A stretch of DNA of 64,000 nucleotides, from contig JAJFZO010000889.1 of the NCBI GenBank assembly GCA_021397835.1, positions 806,001 to 870,000 of the forward strand, in the 5' to 3' direction. This DNA is from Moringa oleifera. Taxonomy: Eukaryota > Streptophyta > Magnoliopsida > Brassicales > Moringaceae. Positions within the stretch are counted from its first letter, which is position 1. The number at the start of each line of letters is the position of its first letter. A program made the translations under genes and the position numbers. Below are positions 50,501 through 63,707 of the stretch, piece after piece. The notes beneath the pieces are model-generated. The model worked only from the letters and a program-made list of their open reading frames with translations. It was not told where the DNA came from and searched no databases.

Positions 50501-51020
50501 ACTACTGATGGCACAGGCAGTGATTAGTGAACATCCTAATTTTCAAAAGGTAAGAGAACTGCGTGGACTTCGATTCCTCTAACATAAGAGGATACGTAGG
50601 TAACTTAATTCTGGTAAAAATTAAGTGCAAGTCCAATTTAAATTATTTATTTTTTAATTAGCTATTTAATTTAATTTTATTAAATTATATATTTTTATTT
50701 TATAAAAATATATCTTCATTAGATTAAGTATCTTTATTAAATTAGCTACTTAATTTGGTTCAAGTGTGTATGAACTAAAATTTGAACCTATTTTGAACCA
50801 AACTTGAACTGAACAGAAACCTGAACCTATTTTGAACCATCTTTGAACCAAATGTGAACGGAACTGAAACTTAAACCGAACATGAACCTGAACCGCTTTT
50901 GAGTCGTACCTTAACCAAAACCACAGCCTAACGGTTTAGGTTCTGGTTCATCCTAACCTTGAACCTTAAACCAACGGTTCGAAATCGAAACCGAACCAAA
51001 CCCGAACCGTGATCAGGTCT
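47532..51020 (+). mobile_element. hAT DNA transposon relic
   Basis: The ends resemble inverted repeats: ACCACGATTCGGTTC on the left and, reversed from the right end, GATCACGGTTCGGGTT. Subterminal DNA on both sides is full of GAACCGAAAC-type motifs. A transposase coding region runs at 48,875-50,527 through stops and frameshifts: FNFGEKAGFINYCQKALNP, the DHWQTHSYMGLTCHYMDNDW region, FDNASNNTA, HQRCACHVLNLCVQSG, LLGKVFDPRCKL, and a C-terminal hATC dimerisation part (ATPISTVVVEQEFSTGGN). No matching 8-bp target duplication was found. It is not in the left arm, where this whole segment is missing. Confidence 0.8.
48400..48780. repeat. clustered short repeats and hairpin within the hAT
   Basis: Repeats of a TCTTTCTCTTACACTA-type unit in both orientations. 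Inside is a perfect 14-bp stem, 48,550-48,563 with 48,570-48,583 (AAGATTGAGATGAC and its complement), with a 6-base loop, flanked by further imperfect pairing of CTCTTAC and GTAAGAG units. It lies just upstream of the transposase frame. Confidence 0.75.
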
Positions 51021-53060
51021 ACCACCAATAGGTAAGTATTTTTGTTTGAGGGTAGCATTTTCGTCACAACTTTTATTAGTACATTACAAATGTTTCATCA
51101 ATTGTTTTAGATACGATAGAAAAATTAATTAAATTGATAAAAATTATTAAAAATATATTAAAGCATGCAAAATTTTTACAATATTTAATATTTTAAAATA
51201 TATGTAATTTTTTTTTCAAATTTAAATTATATCAAATTCTTTTGTGTGAATAACCATTTAAAAGAGCACATTTTATATAAGACCTACTTGCCAGTAATAA
51301 CATATTTTAAGATTATAATCCATAAGAAGAGAAGTATTGTAAAGTTTTATTGTAGAGCTTGAGAAATTATGAAGATAATGATATGTCAATGATCAAAAGA
51401 TTGGACACCCAACATTAAGGCTTAAGCCTGGCACTTTGCCAGTGAAGGATAGAGCGATTTTAGTGCAATAGATGAAGGTACCTAGTATAAATAAGGAAGA
51501 AAAAGATGGGAACGAGATTTAAAAAATTAAAAATCAAAAAATGATTATGTATATAGTTTTTTTATTGTAACAAAAAATCATTCACACTATGCTTCTCTTT
51601 TTGATATCTAGGACTTGTGTTTACAATATTAGCATCATTTATGAGAACATACGAATGGTCGTGAGCTTTTTCATTTCATTTTTTTCTTTTTTTTGTGATA
51701 AAAAGAGATGTCATTAAAAAAGATAATTGATGCTTGAGAAGCTCAAGGTAAATTAACACACAACTAAGAAGGGCTTAACAATGTTTTACAATTGTTAAGA
51801 TAAGGGCAAATTGATTATCCATTATGGAAGGAAGGAATGTTCCACACTTACGGATAGTTTTCTTTGCAAAAAAGGCCTTTAGTAAACAATGAAAAACACA
51901 AAAGAAAAGTAAAAACTTGTCATGACGCGAGTAAAATAAGAAGTAAAAGCTTCTGAGACTTTGTATAGTCCTTAACAAGACCACTTCGCATAGCACTTGA
52001 GACTAAGACTCCACATAGTCTTTGGCAAGATAGATGATTCGACCCACTTGGACCGGTCCTTTGCAAGACTTCAGAATTTTGCTCAATTAGCCCAAGATTT
52101 TATAACTAAAAAATGAAGAAAGATTACGGAGCAGACTAAAATGATGCAATGCCCAAGCAAAAAAGGAATACTTGGCGATATAATGCAGAAAAGGTTAACA
52201 CTTTAGCATTGACAAAAGGAAGATAAAAGGTTTACTTTTGTAATGGGTTTAAAAAAAAATCTCTAACTCGATAGCTCAAATTACAAATAAGGCAAAAAGC
52301 ATAAAAAAAGTGAAAATACTTGAAACAATCTGCACGAATACCCAGACATCAAATGTCAAAGACTTTTAAAGCTCATATAGATGTATGAGCCCACCTTCAA
52401 ACTTTGTCGATATGAAAGACCTCATGTCAAACTAGTCCCCTAAGTTGAACATTGATGTTTCCAAATTTACCACCCTTCCACGTTGCCAATATGATTGACC
52501 TTGCTAGAATGCATAATCTAACCATATGTTGAGCATATAAGGCACTCCCAATCTCATATATGTTTGAACCCTTCCTCAAACTTTGCCAACTTGATAGATC
52601 TCATGTAAATATTGGCACTTTAAGAGTGTACTACCTTTTGATGTTGTCAACCACTATAACGGCTTTAGCAAATTAATGGTCAAACCTATATGTCGGGTAT
52701 TTAGGATACTTTCAGTCCTATAGGCTCCTTAAAGGAAAGACGTTAGGATAAGGCCTAAGACCTAACCACTTGAAGGAACTCAAATAATATGAGGTCCACT
52801 TAATGGTGATAACGTACCACACGACTTGAGCCCATAAGGAAGGAAGCTTAGACCAGTGTAGTATATAGTCTGTTACTGTAAAGCTTGGAAAATGAGAAAG
52901 ATAATGTCATCCCATATATTAAAAAAATGGGGTGCACAACATTCAAGTCAAAGCATAAGGCTCTAATCATGAAGGATTGATTTGTAGATGAATCAATAAT
53001 ACCAACTATAGATATTGAGAATAGGGTGCACTTGGTATTATCGATTTTTGACTAAAAAAT
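51021..53060. other. unclassified repeat-derived DNA
   Basis: No gene supported. Two parts look related in direct orientation: about 51,335-51,430 and 52,865-52,985 share GTAAAG.TT, AGATAATG and CA.CATT. They could be ends of an old element of about 1.6 kb. Composition is less AT-rich than the nearby hAT. Confidence 0.35.
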
Positions 53061-54905
53061 AGAGGCTTACTTAATAAATAGCTTTAGAGGTTTGGATTGA
53101 AAAATTAATATTTGTGGAGAGTTGTGATTGTTGGTCAATATGAAGGTAATAACAAAAATGTTATTTTGTTTGTGGAAAACTATCATAGATATTTTAGTGT
53201 ATGGATGAATATTATGAAACCATGATTTCAAGGGATATGTTTCATTTTGAGCTTGTGGCAAGAATAAGCTTCGCTCTTAGGGCTAATAGTAGTATAAATT
53301 TTTGGAAAGATGAATGGATATCAAAGGTTGTTTTCAAGACTTCTTTTAAGGATTTATAGCTTTGCTAAAATAAGTATGGTTAATGAGTTTGAGTCTTGGG
53401 TTGATGGCAAATAGAATTATTTTGAGGAGAAGATTATTAAGTGAATATTTAACAATGAGAGGAATTTTGCTCTTAAAGATCAATGTATTTGTGACAAATT
53501 AGCTAACTCATTTATATAGAAAGTCAATTCCTCTAAACAATACTCATCTAAAAGTTTTTTCATGACAGTATTAGTTAATAAGTATCTTAAGCAAGCTTTT
53601 TCAGAATTAATTTGGATTGGTATTGCTCTTTTGAAGGTTAAGGTATTTCGTTAATGAGTAATGCTTAGGGAAATGGCGGTGAAAAAAGCAATTGGCTAAG
53701 AGAGGATTGTTAGACTGGCATGTTGTACTTTTTGTAAGGACGAAATTGAATCTATTAAATCATTTGTTGCTTATTATATTTCTTGGCATATTTAGAGTTG
53801 CCGCAAGGCTTTGTGGAGGAGTTCTTGATCAATCCCTAGTGATCTGATGGTGTTTTTATTAACATGAGGTTTGAAAAAATTGTGGCAACAAGGTTCAAAT
53901 TCTTTTCTTTTTTACTATTATTTGGTTCTTGTGGATGATGAGGAATGATATGGCTTTTAATAGGAAAAAGTTGGATATGTGATGGCTTATTGATATTATC
54001 AAGTTTAGAATTTCTTTTTGGTCTAAGACAAAGTAGCCAAACATTCAAGTTAGTGTGGTAGATGATTTTAGATTTTCAAATCTAGTTAGAGTTTTTGATG
54101 CAATAAAGTTGATTAAGGAGTTAATATCTTAGCAACATCTAGGTTCTAGTTGCTTAAAATTTAATATTAATTTGTATGCATTTGGTAAGCCTAGCCCTAT
54201 TGGTATAAGGGGTGTCTTAAGGAACGATTCCACTAAGTGGATGGTGGATTCTGTTAAGTTTATTGGGTTGACAAATTTAAACTCGCAGAGCTTCTTGCCA
54301 TTAAAGAAGCAATGATCATATTTGCAAGGTTTTAGTGGGTGCAATCCCATGGGTTAATCATTGAAAGTGATTTCATTTAATGTTGTGAATTAGGTGCTTA
54401 ATCTTGCCAAGGTTACATGAAAAATGAGAAAATTTATGGCTAAAATTGAAGTTTTGAAGTCGTAGATCCTTAAATGGCAGATAATTCATATTCTAAAAGA
54501 AGAGAATACTATGGCCGATGGGCTTGCCAAAGTTAGGATGAATCATTGAATGATTTTTAAGCTATCCATTGGTAATCTTGATCCTTCTATGTTGTTTTAG
54601 TTGAAATTTGGGTGCTTTATTTTGCTAGTTAGTCGTTTATAGGATTTTTGTTTTGTTAGCCTTGGATGTGTATATATTTATTTTTATAATTGTTTTGGTT
54701 TTTGCATCTTTATCGGATCTTAGTGATTCTTTTTTTTGTTTTATTGTTTGATTGAGTCTTTATTTTATTGGTTAAGGTAACTTTTAATGCATGGTAGGTG
54801 CTTAATTTTTTTTTCTTTGAGACGTTTATGACTTTTTGTTATAAGGCTATGTGTTTACAAAGATTTAAGTTTTCTTATTTTCATTGTGTGTCTTCAAGGC
54901 ATATC
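53060..54905 (+). mobile_element. LINE (non-LTR retrotransposon) 3' end, relic, right copy
   Basis: Broken plus-strand frames give zf-RVT-like text near 53,600-53,960 and an RNase H-like domain near 54,160-54,550: FGKPSPIGIRGVLRNDSTKW, then LIIESDFI, then EENTMADGLAK. It matches 10,870-12,540 in reverse complement. No target duplication seen; the 5' part with endonuclease and most of the reverse transcriptase is missing or beyond recognition. Confidence 0.7.
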
Positions 54906-54914
54906 ACTTGTTAG

Positions 54915-57900
54915 TAGGGATGGCAACGAGTCAAGTACCTGCCTATTTAACAAATTTCAAACTCGAATCCGATTAAATTTTATATATCGGAATCCAGCTC
55001 AAATATATTTTATTTGTTTTTTAATATCCGAACCCATCTCAAATCCGTTAACAATTACCAGTATGCTAACTGAACCTGTTTATTATATTTATATATAATA
55101 TTTATTTAATATCTTACTAATAAAATTTAATAGTAAAACACAATAACCAAATAATCTTATAATAATAAAACAACAAATAAAACTTTCAAAGCATCTAGTA
55201 ATAAAACTCAATAATAAACCACTATAACCAAATAATAATAGCAAAACTTCAAAAGTATCCAATAATAAAACGTCATAATCCAAAATAATCTTCTACTAAT
55301 AAAACAATATAGTAACATCTCAAAAGTATATAATTTTTTGCTAATAAAAAAATACAACTTAATGATAATGCAAGATCATCAAATCCGAATGAAATGTTGA
55401 AGAAATAAAATTCAAAAAATAAAATCAATTTAATAATATGTTCTTGAAAAATACATCATCAGTCAACATCTTCTTCTATTGCAAATAAACAATTGGAATT
55501 CATAGTTGAACAAGAACCTTAAAAAAAAAAGATAATAATATAAATATTTGACAAAACTTAGTTAAAAAAAATTAAAACATTTAAAACAAATTTATTATTA
55601 CATTCAACACTTATCATAACTAATCTTGTGAACACATTAATGCTTTTAAAGTATTTAAATGAAGCCTGTTGTGATGAATAGTAACAACTCTCCCACTAGT
55701 ATTAAATGTATATTCAGAAGCCATAGTAGACATTGGCACAACTAGAAAATCTCTCGCTTATAGTTGTAATGTTGGATACTTAATCCTATTTGTTTTTCAC
55801 CAATTAAGAATGTCAAACTCTTGAATCCAACGTAAAACTGGTTCATCAAGATAATAATCTAACTCGCTCTTCACATAAACAATGCTAGAAGAAAAACTAA
55901 AAAATGCAACCAAGTTGTGTAAATCATTATTTTGAGAAACTTGACCTTCTAACAATAAAAGTGAAGGAAACTAGGTTAAGATTGTGTTGGATTGACCTTA
56001 GATTGATACTTTTTAACTAATTGATACAAAGTATATTTAATTTGACCAACTTTCTTAGGTGCATCATCACCATATATTGAAGAAAAATAATATTCAACCA
56101 CTCTTAATTTGTATTTAGGATTGAAAACAACAGTTGTAGTGAAAACTACATGCATAACACTTTATTATTTCTCAAACTTGTCAAACATTTTTTTAGACAT
56201 TTGTCTAATAAACTCACCATCACAACCCATTTAATCTGCCAAAGATTTTCTTAACTGACAAGCGGAAACAAAAAAATAATTTGTAATTGGATACTTTCTT
56301 CCTGAAAATAACTCAGTAGCAATATAAAAATGTTTCAACTTTTCAACAACTTTTAAAGCAATAACCTAATCATCCTCATAAGATATATTAGAGTAATATT
56401 TTTTTTTTCTAATTTTCAACCTATGAAAGACATCCCTATACACAATTATCTTCTAAAGCATACAGAATATGAAGTTCCAATGAGTTTTACAATCCAAAGA
56501 CAACTTTTTAGTATACCAAACTATTAATTATTTAGCCATTTCTTCAAACTTTTCTATTATTTAAGGAGTGGTTGACCAAAATGTTATACTATTTCTAATT
56601 CTCAAAAGTGAATTATTAATAATAGACAATCCATCTTTCACAACAAGATTTAAAATATGTGCACAATACTTCATATGCAAAATCTCCTCATCAGATAAAA
56701 GATCACCAAACAACTTTTTCTTGAGTATTGAAATCATATCATCATTTAAAGAACAATTATCTATCGTAATTGTAAAAATCTTGGTCTCAGTGTTTCACTT
56801 TGGTAAATCATCCATCAAATGTTTTGCTAGCTCTTCTTTAGTATGAGGTGCCAGCACATGGACAAACTTGCATATTGCCAAAAACGAATACAATAATTTA
56901 ATAACAATTTAAGAGTAACAAATAATTATATTAAATATAAAATGATAAAAAATTAATATACCTCAAAATAAGACTTTGTAGCACCTATAACTCATCGATG
57001 TAGTGCACTATGATGGATATGTAGCTTTTCTTCTGATTTGATGTCCACATATCAGTAGTGATAGCTATTTAGCTCTTGAGCTTCTCGAATTCTTTATATA
57101 ACTTCTCAAATTTTGTATCATACGTATTCATAACGTCTTTTTGATAGTGTTGCGAGAAATCATCTTAAAGAGAGGTTGAAGACTAGAAATAAATCTCCTA
57201 AATCATATATGATATACTATTGAAAGATAATATTCATATAAGATTATTGCACATGCTAATTCTTTTCTTGATTTTTCTTGATGAAAAGTGAAGTTTCCAA
57301 ATTGAACCTTCACAATCATTATCTCCATCAACTTAAATTTTTCTGTCCTTGTAAAACATTTTGATTATGTCTAGACTGCATTTTTTTTTCACATTTTTCT
57401 AAATGGTTGTACAAAGACTTGGTTCCATTTTTTCTATTTGCTTTTAGCTTTGATTTACAAAAATGACAAGTTGCCCAATAATTTTCATCCTCACTAGTTC
57501 TATCAAAATGCTCCCAAATGAAAAATGTTAATTTTCTTTTTCTCATACTTTAAGGAATTGGTTTTTCAAAAGTGGTAACAGATTTGAAAGTGTGGAAATG
57601 TCGGTGGGTTTGAATACTAGGAGTAATTGGTACATTGAAATTACTATTGGATGGTTAAGTACCTCTACAACTGTCAACACATTCATTGGTATTCACGGTT
57701 GACATTTTGAACTTAAATAACAATTAAACTTCAACAAGTTAATAAATCAATCATTATAGTTGTTGAATAAATTAGAAGCTGATTCTTTTAAAAGTGAACA
57801 TGAATCATAATGTAACTAATCATTATAGAAATCAACATATATTTTCACATTTGGAAAAGTGCATCATGTAGATATGTTAATACATGTTGGTGAAAGGCTA

Positions 57901-58966
57901 TTCACATTCCAAAAATAAGATATAGTTTTAATCATTTGAAAGAAATTAATATGAAGTTACTAAGATAGATAAGCATATCCAAGTTATTTTTTTATCAAAG
58001 AAAAAAAAAGTATCTGTAACTTCCCCTATATTCATCTCTATGAATTTTGGAAAGCCTAATTTAAACTCAATTTTCAATATGCTGAGAAGACAAAAAAGAA
58101 AAAACAAAAACCTGAAAAGGGTTTTACAGAAACATTAGGTAAAATAACATTTTTTAGGAAAAATACTACTCAAGTCCTAGTTCATTTGTGTTTTTAGTTA
58201 AATGACAAGAAGATAATACCTAGGTTATAATCCATTTTCTTGAAGAAAAAAAAAACACTACCTAAGTCCCATTTCATCATTTAAACAAATTATTTGGCTA
58301 ATTCAAATAGATTTATAATTCTTACTCGAAATATTTATGATTCTTTTTGAAACTTTGTGTTTTTTGTTAAATTTAAAGATGAGCAGATATTAAGATTTGA
58401 AAATATAAAAAAATAAAAATGAAAAGGTTTCTACAAAAACATTAAGTAAAATGACTTTCTCTTGAAAAAATAATATCCAATCTTAATTCATTTGTGTTTT
58501 CTGCTAAATCTCAAGTTGTGCCTTGACATGAATTATAGCTTAACCTAATAAAAATTTTACATTGAAATCAAGAACGAGTTTCACATCCATGATGAAAAGG
58601 CATACCTTGAAGAGTGAAGATGTCCATAAATGAGGTAATGAAGAGATAAGCACGGGTTAGAGATGACTCAAAGAAGTTGCCATTGTTTATAATCGAGAGA
58701 GAGCTACTAGTACTGGTAGAATGAGAGAAAGATGAGTGAGTGGTTGTAGTTATGTTTAAAGAAACCCTAATTAAACCAAAACGACGTCATTTTAGAATAA
58801 TAATATGAGTAATAAGTATCGGATTTAGGTACCCTTTATTTGTATCCTCTTATTTAAACGAGTTCGGGTAACAGATACCCTAAGACTTGAACCCAAATAG
58901 TACTTGATCCGATTCAAGTAATATAATTAAAATCTGAACCTGTTTAAAAAAGGTACCGTTTATTAG
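54915..58966 (-). mobile_element. hAT DNA transposon relic, absent from left arm
   Basis: It starts TAGGGATGGCAACGAGTC, a common hAT end; the right end is worn. Flanks CTTGTTAG (54,907-54,914) and TTTATTAG (58,959-58,966) look like an 8-bp target duplication with two differences. The left arm holds the empty site (TCTATTAG on the minus strand, 10,867-10,860), with matching DNA on both sides. Minus-strand transposase pieces: a BED-type zinc finger at 57,546-57,328 (CHFCKSKL...SLYNHLEKC), a middle part near 56,850-56,570 (TITIDNCSLNDDMISILKK, LHMKYCAHILNLVVKDG), and a hATC end near 55,880-55,630 (LDYYLDEPVLRW, VPMSTMASE, NRLHLNTLKALMC). Stops throughout. Confidence 0.85.
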
Positions 58967-60070
58967 GTCTTGTTATTATAGTTAGTTCATGATCTTATAT
59001 ATTAAATCTATTTTCTGTTTTTTGAAAAAATAACAAATAAGTAATATATAAAACATTCACTTTTCATATATTTTAAATATATTTTAAAATTATAAGATAT
59101 TCAATTACAAAATGATCTTAAATTAAACATGAGCAAAATAACTTATCTCAAATAATCATTAAAGTAAAAAACTTTAACATTATTAATTGAATATTAAAAA
59201 TAAATATATAATTTATATAAATTAAAAATAAAATATTAAAAATAAAAAAATTATAATAAATTGATATTTCATAATTGAATAACCTATTTCAACACAAAAT
59301 TAAAAAAGAATTCTATAGACCGACATGGCCTACCACTGTTCAAGACAATGGTTTTGTCGCCTTTGCCTTTGATTGGATGACAAGAAGTTCAAAAATGACA
59401 GCGAGCATTCCAATCATCCTTTCACATTCTTTTAAGTATAGGAATTAGGATTTATATAATTTTATCAATGCTCGCCTCCTATATATACATGCATGTTTGA
59501 ATTTATATGTAGTTAATAAATGAGATATAATTTTTTTTATTGATTTGAGTTTGAATTGAAATTTATAGTACCAAATTTAAAAAGTATTTTTAATTTATGA
59601 TAATAATATGAAAAATATATAAATAAATATAAATAAAAAATATTAACTATTAATTTTATTAAATTATCTTAAGTTATAATTTTTTTAAAATTTTAACGTG
59701 AATCAAAACAAAAGAAAATTTGTATTCTAATACATAAATAAATGTGTAAACAAAGTCCTCTGCAACATTAATATCAATGATACAAAATAGTGTCAATGCA
59801 CAATTAAGCTACTCCCTGAATTAGTATATAAAGTCTTATACGAAAATAATTACATTAACATTTCAGAAATGTTATTTTAATATTTTTTCTTAAAATTTAT
59901 AAATCCAAAAAAGTTGGTGGGTTGAATGTAGCTAAGCTAAGTCTTGATGATAGGTAAGATTATTATATATTTATTGGCAACTTATTAACTCAAAGAGCAA
60001 ACAAAGGTTGCTCTAATTAAAACTGTGTGTGAGAGAGAGAGACCTTTTGTTGACTGATGTAACTGAGGCG
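58967..60070. other. AT-rich conserved intergenic DNA, right arm
   Basis: Matches 9,800-10,860 in reverse complement. A GC-richer patch lies at 59,310-59,440. No gene seen. Confidence 0.5.
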
Positions 60071-60080
60071 GGCGGCCATC

Positions 60081-60317
60081 TTGACACTGTCGTCAAGTAG
60101 TGTAGCTGACCAGCAAGCTCATGTGAGGTCGCTCCCTTTTATAGCACCAACGCTAACCACTTTGCATCTCAATTCTTCATTGCCGGAATCCCAAAAGTCC
60201 AAAACAGCACCACATCATCGTGATTGCTGGCTTGGCACCAAGCCAGAGTCCAAACTCCAGCGGCAGGCCCCAAAGCAAGGATGCATGGTTCGCTTCGACT
60301 GGGATGGGTGCATGTGA
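60081..60317 (+). other. conserved open-frame block, unrecognised (right copy)
   Basis: A 78-codon frame lining up with 9,776-9,519 on the minus strand, with one in-frame 3-base difference. It starts at TTG, with no in-frame ATG, and ends at TGA where the left copy stays open. Either an old exon or a conserved non-coding stretch. Confidence 0.3.
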
Positions 60318-60319
60318 TG

Positions 60320-62090
60320 GACCATAGGCTCATGAGTCGTGGCTTCTGGGAATCACCATGTGCAGTCATTCATGTCACCTAGGTGTACCTCGAGGCTGTC
60401 ATGGTTTAGGGCACAAGGCAGCTCCCATGGCATTTATATTGTCCCCTTTGACATACCCACCTTTCTTTTGATTTGAAACATGGGTTTTTAGTTATTGTCT
60501 TGACTTAGGTTGCACTAATTAAAAGACAGCTCGTCTTTTTATGGCTTTTAAGTCAAGAAATTTGAAAGAGCTTGATCATGCATCTCATAGTAGCCCTATC
60601 ATAATTGTTTCCAATCAAGTTTATTTTAATATTCAAAGTTCAATGTATGGGGTTTTGGCATAATAATATTAATTTAATCACACTTAGATAATAATCCAAA
60701 TATTTTGGATTAAAATCTTTTGCAGATTTTAATCCAAAATATTTCAAATCAATAAACTTAATTAATGCCTAATTTCACATCAATAAACTTAATTAGCATC
60801 TTTACTTGGTAGAAAGGTTAAAAATCAAAAGATTACAAATTTGAGTTTCTATATCCGTTACCCAATCATCCAAGCATGATCTTGGAATAGAACATCAAAG
60901 CATGCACAATTCAAAAACCTTTTTACTGTCTCAAGATAATTTGAAGGTGTGGCCGTAATTTACCTCTCATTTTCCAGTAAATGATAAGTACCCTAATGAT
61001 TAGAAGGAAGTTTCGAGACAATGCTGAAGATTTAATTGGAAAATATTTTTCCAGATAAGAACAAAAATCTGATAATAATTAGAAGTCAGTAACTTTTCTT
61101 ATGTATTTCTGTGCATCTCTTAGGACCTGTTTAACTTCTCGATCTTAAGCCTTGATTGGGAAGACAAATCATGTTTAGTGTCTGTTCATTTGAAGGACAA
61201 GGAGGACCCATCGATAGATCTCCCCCTAAGCTGCCCTTCACGTGATTTTGGTACATAACGTTGTCCATTGCCTTGTCTGAAAATGATCGGAGCCCCACCT
61301 GTGTCGGATTTTCTACTTTCATTAATTAATGCATTGTTCTTCCATAATTTATCGAACAAATCTTAATCTTAATTGTAAATAAGTTAATTTATGGTGAAAA
61401 ATCAAAACTGGGTATGTCTTTTTTCTCGAGGGGCATATTTTGATTAATTCTGTCGGGTAAGATTCGCATGAGGATTAATTTGCAATTGACCTAGGACATG
61501 GGGAGAGTGCTGTCATGGCGATGCAAGGTCAGAAATGCTGCTCTTTGACGTACATTTTAGTAGGTCCACAAATCCAGCATGCCTGGGTACTGTTCTCTGG
61601 TCCTTGTTTCTTCATATACAGCTAGAAAATGACCACTAAACATGAATCCAAACTTAATTAGGTCACTAATAATAGATTAATTAACCATGAAAAGGGCAAA
61701 TAGTTCTTTGAATTCCTGTCTTAAAATGGTAATACCCATGAAAACTAGTACCCAGTTGAACTTTAGCCTTTGTGGTTAACTCTACTTGCTTAATTATATT
61801 GAGTCTCTTAATTACAATTTCTAATGCAAGAGTACTATCTTTAATAATTGCAGTTTTAGTGGGGATTTGATACTTAACCCTCTTAATTAATTGGATGATC
61901 AAACCCTTGTGGTAGTTAGGGCATGTTTTCCAAAAATCATGCTAGCGTTTTCATGCAAAGACAACAGGAAACAGTGATGTGGACTCTATGATCATATCAC
62001 ATTACTCACGTCCAAGTTACTACAAAAATTTAGGTCATAGTTGATCTCAACATGCCTTCTTGTGCAGGCTTGCGGTACCCTCTATACATC
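60320..62090. other. conserved upstream intergenic region, right arm
   Basis: Matches 7,604-9,500 in reverse complement, with small indels. No open frame shared by both arms. Probably includes the right RGF/GLV promoter. Confidence 0.5.
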
Positions 62091-62098
62091 TATATAAG
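62091..62098 (+). promoter_or_regulatory. TATA box of right RGF/GLV gene
   Basis: TATATAAG 77 bases before the ATG, in the same context as the minus-strand box at 7,596-7,603. The leader to the start codon is nearly identical in the two copies. Confidence 0.65.
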
Positions 62099-62167
62099 AG
62101 AGCAACGCATGAAGAGAGACTACATAAGGTAAAACATTTTGAAACACACCATAAGATATCGTTCACC

Positions 62168-62485
62168 ATGGCTAGGGTTTCCTGCAAGCGTCTCCTTCTT
62201 GTTGCTTTCTTACTTCTTTGCTTCTTTTCAGTCACCGCAAGAGGTAACTAGTTTTAGTTAATTTTCTAATTCTCGTTCTTTCAGTTGAGATGATTCATTC
62301 CTTGATCATTATATTCTATCTTTGCAGCTCGGAGTCTGCGAGTAACTAGCCATAACGGACCAGCTGAGAGTGGTCAGGATGATACCTTACTTGCACCTAA
62401 AGAAGATGGAGCAGCAGCCGACAGTGATGAACTAGTGGTCATGGATTACACCCCGGCGAGAAAGAAGCCTCCGATCCACAACTGA
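62168..62485 (+). CDS. RGF/GLV/CLEL secreted peptide hormone precursor (right copy)
   Basis: Exons 62,168-62,243 and 62,328-62,485, with an 84-bp GT...AG intron at the same place as in the left gene, encode 77 aa. Signal peptide MARVSCKRLLLVAFLLLCFF, an acidic pro-region (SGQDDTLLAPKEDGAAADSD), then DYTPARKKPPIHN at the very C-terminus. This gives the sulfatable Asp-Tyr and the conserved HN end of RGF/GLV peptides. The predicted mature peptide equals that of the left gene, while the pro-region differs (RVTSHNGPAES here, RGAVDKGPAEK there). One residue before the DY also differs (VVM here, AAM there). Secreted, with a likely role in root growth signalling by family knowledge. The two genes lie about 55 kb apart and point outward from the spacer. 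Confidence 0.88.
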
Positions 62486-63480
62486 AATGGCAAATTTTGT
62501 AGAGCAATAAGTATTAATTCCTACAAATTAATCAGCTTCTTCTCGTCATCACTGTTTATAGTTAATACATATATAGTAAAAGAAAGAATGATTCACATAT
62601 CTTATAGCCTAGCAGCTAGCTAGGGTTCATATTTCATATGGGTATAATTTTTTAAAAATAGGGTCATGTCAAGATTTTCTGGGAGATTGTTAGTGTGAAA
62701 TGCTACAAAATTTTAATAAAATGTACGAGTGATTATCCCTTTTGGTCCAATATCTATTCGGTGATATATATGAAAAGCAATGAGAGTGTAGAACTGTTTA
62801 TCTAATGGTTTATTTAATCAGTTTAATCAACGATAGGTTCAAGTGATTCCTGATGCACGTAATCATATAGCTAGATAATTGATGGAGCATTTACCCTACT
62901 TTTACACATTTGAGGGACGTTTCTTACCTATTAACTTCCATGACGAAAAAATGAAATGATAATTCAAAATAAGGATGTGAAGAATCTGATATTTATAGCA
63001 ACAGTTGACAAACTAAAAGATATACTTAATTGAAAGAGAATACTGTGGCTGCCATGCATATCCAAGAGGCATTAGGGTCTCTTGTTTAGTGCTGCTGCGT
63101 AGACTCTCTTGCACTTTTGAAGAGAAAGCAATGCTACTTTTAGAGTACTACCTGCTTTATGCCCCATGGAGCAGAAGCCTGCTGCTTTATCTATTCAAAT
63201 GTTATAAATCAACTGATATAGCTTATATATACCACACTTCTTGTTGTCTTCATAGAGAATATATTGTTTGGATTAAGATCTCCTTAATAAAAAATTAAAA
63301 TGATTTATTAAATTAATATGAAAAAATAAATTATAATAATTATCATTTTGTTTAAAGTTTAACACAATTCAGATCAATGAGAAGTATCTTCTTATCCTTA
63401 TAGTTCTGTGTATTTTGATCCTCCTAGTTACCTGCATTTTGAGACCCTAGGTTTCATAGTTTCTGTTGAAATATGGCAAA
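62486..63480. other. 3' flank of right RGF/GLV gene
   Basis: Matches 6,160-7,207 in reverse complement for most of its length. A patch at about 63,040-63,250 with a 69-codon frame has no clear left-arm partner and no recognised domain. Confidence 0.45.
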
Positions 63481-63602
63481 AAATTGTGCAGGTACTGGGA
63501 GCATTGCTGCAGAATTACCCACTTCTTCTTAGGTTTGTCCCTTGGAGAAAGATAAGTTGATCAATAAGCAGGTTAATTAATAGCCATTTGCATAAAAAGA
63601 CA

Positions 63603-63707
63603 GATGCAGAAGGCAATGTGATTCAGGCAGGAGGTCCTACAAAGATGTCAAAGGCCAAGAAAGTCTGAGAGGAGCATCCCTCTGGAAAGAAACAGGAAAA
63701 GACTTGA
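63603..63707 (+). pseudogene. lysine-rich C-terminal exon relic (right copy)
   Basis: Mirror of 5,968-6,072: DAEGNVIQAGGPTKMSKAKK, V, then TGA in place of the left AGA codon. After that the same frame goes on to KKQEKT and the shared final stop. Parent protein not recognised. Confidence 0.35.

Noticed and set aside
47532..51020. 8-bp target duplication for the first hAT
   Set aside because: The flanks do not give a matching 8-mer and the exact ends are uncertain.
63089..63298. 69-codon frame near the right end as a gene
   Set aside because: It starts without an ATG, has no recognised domain, and no clear left-arm partner.
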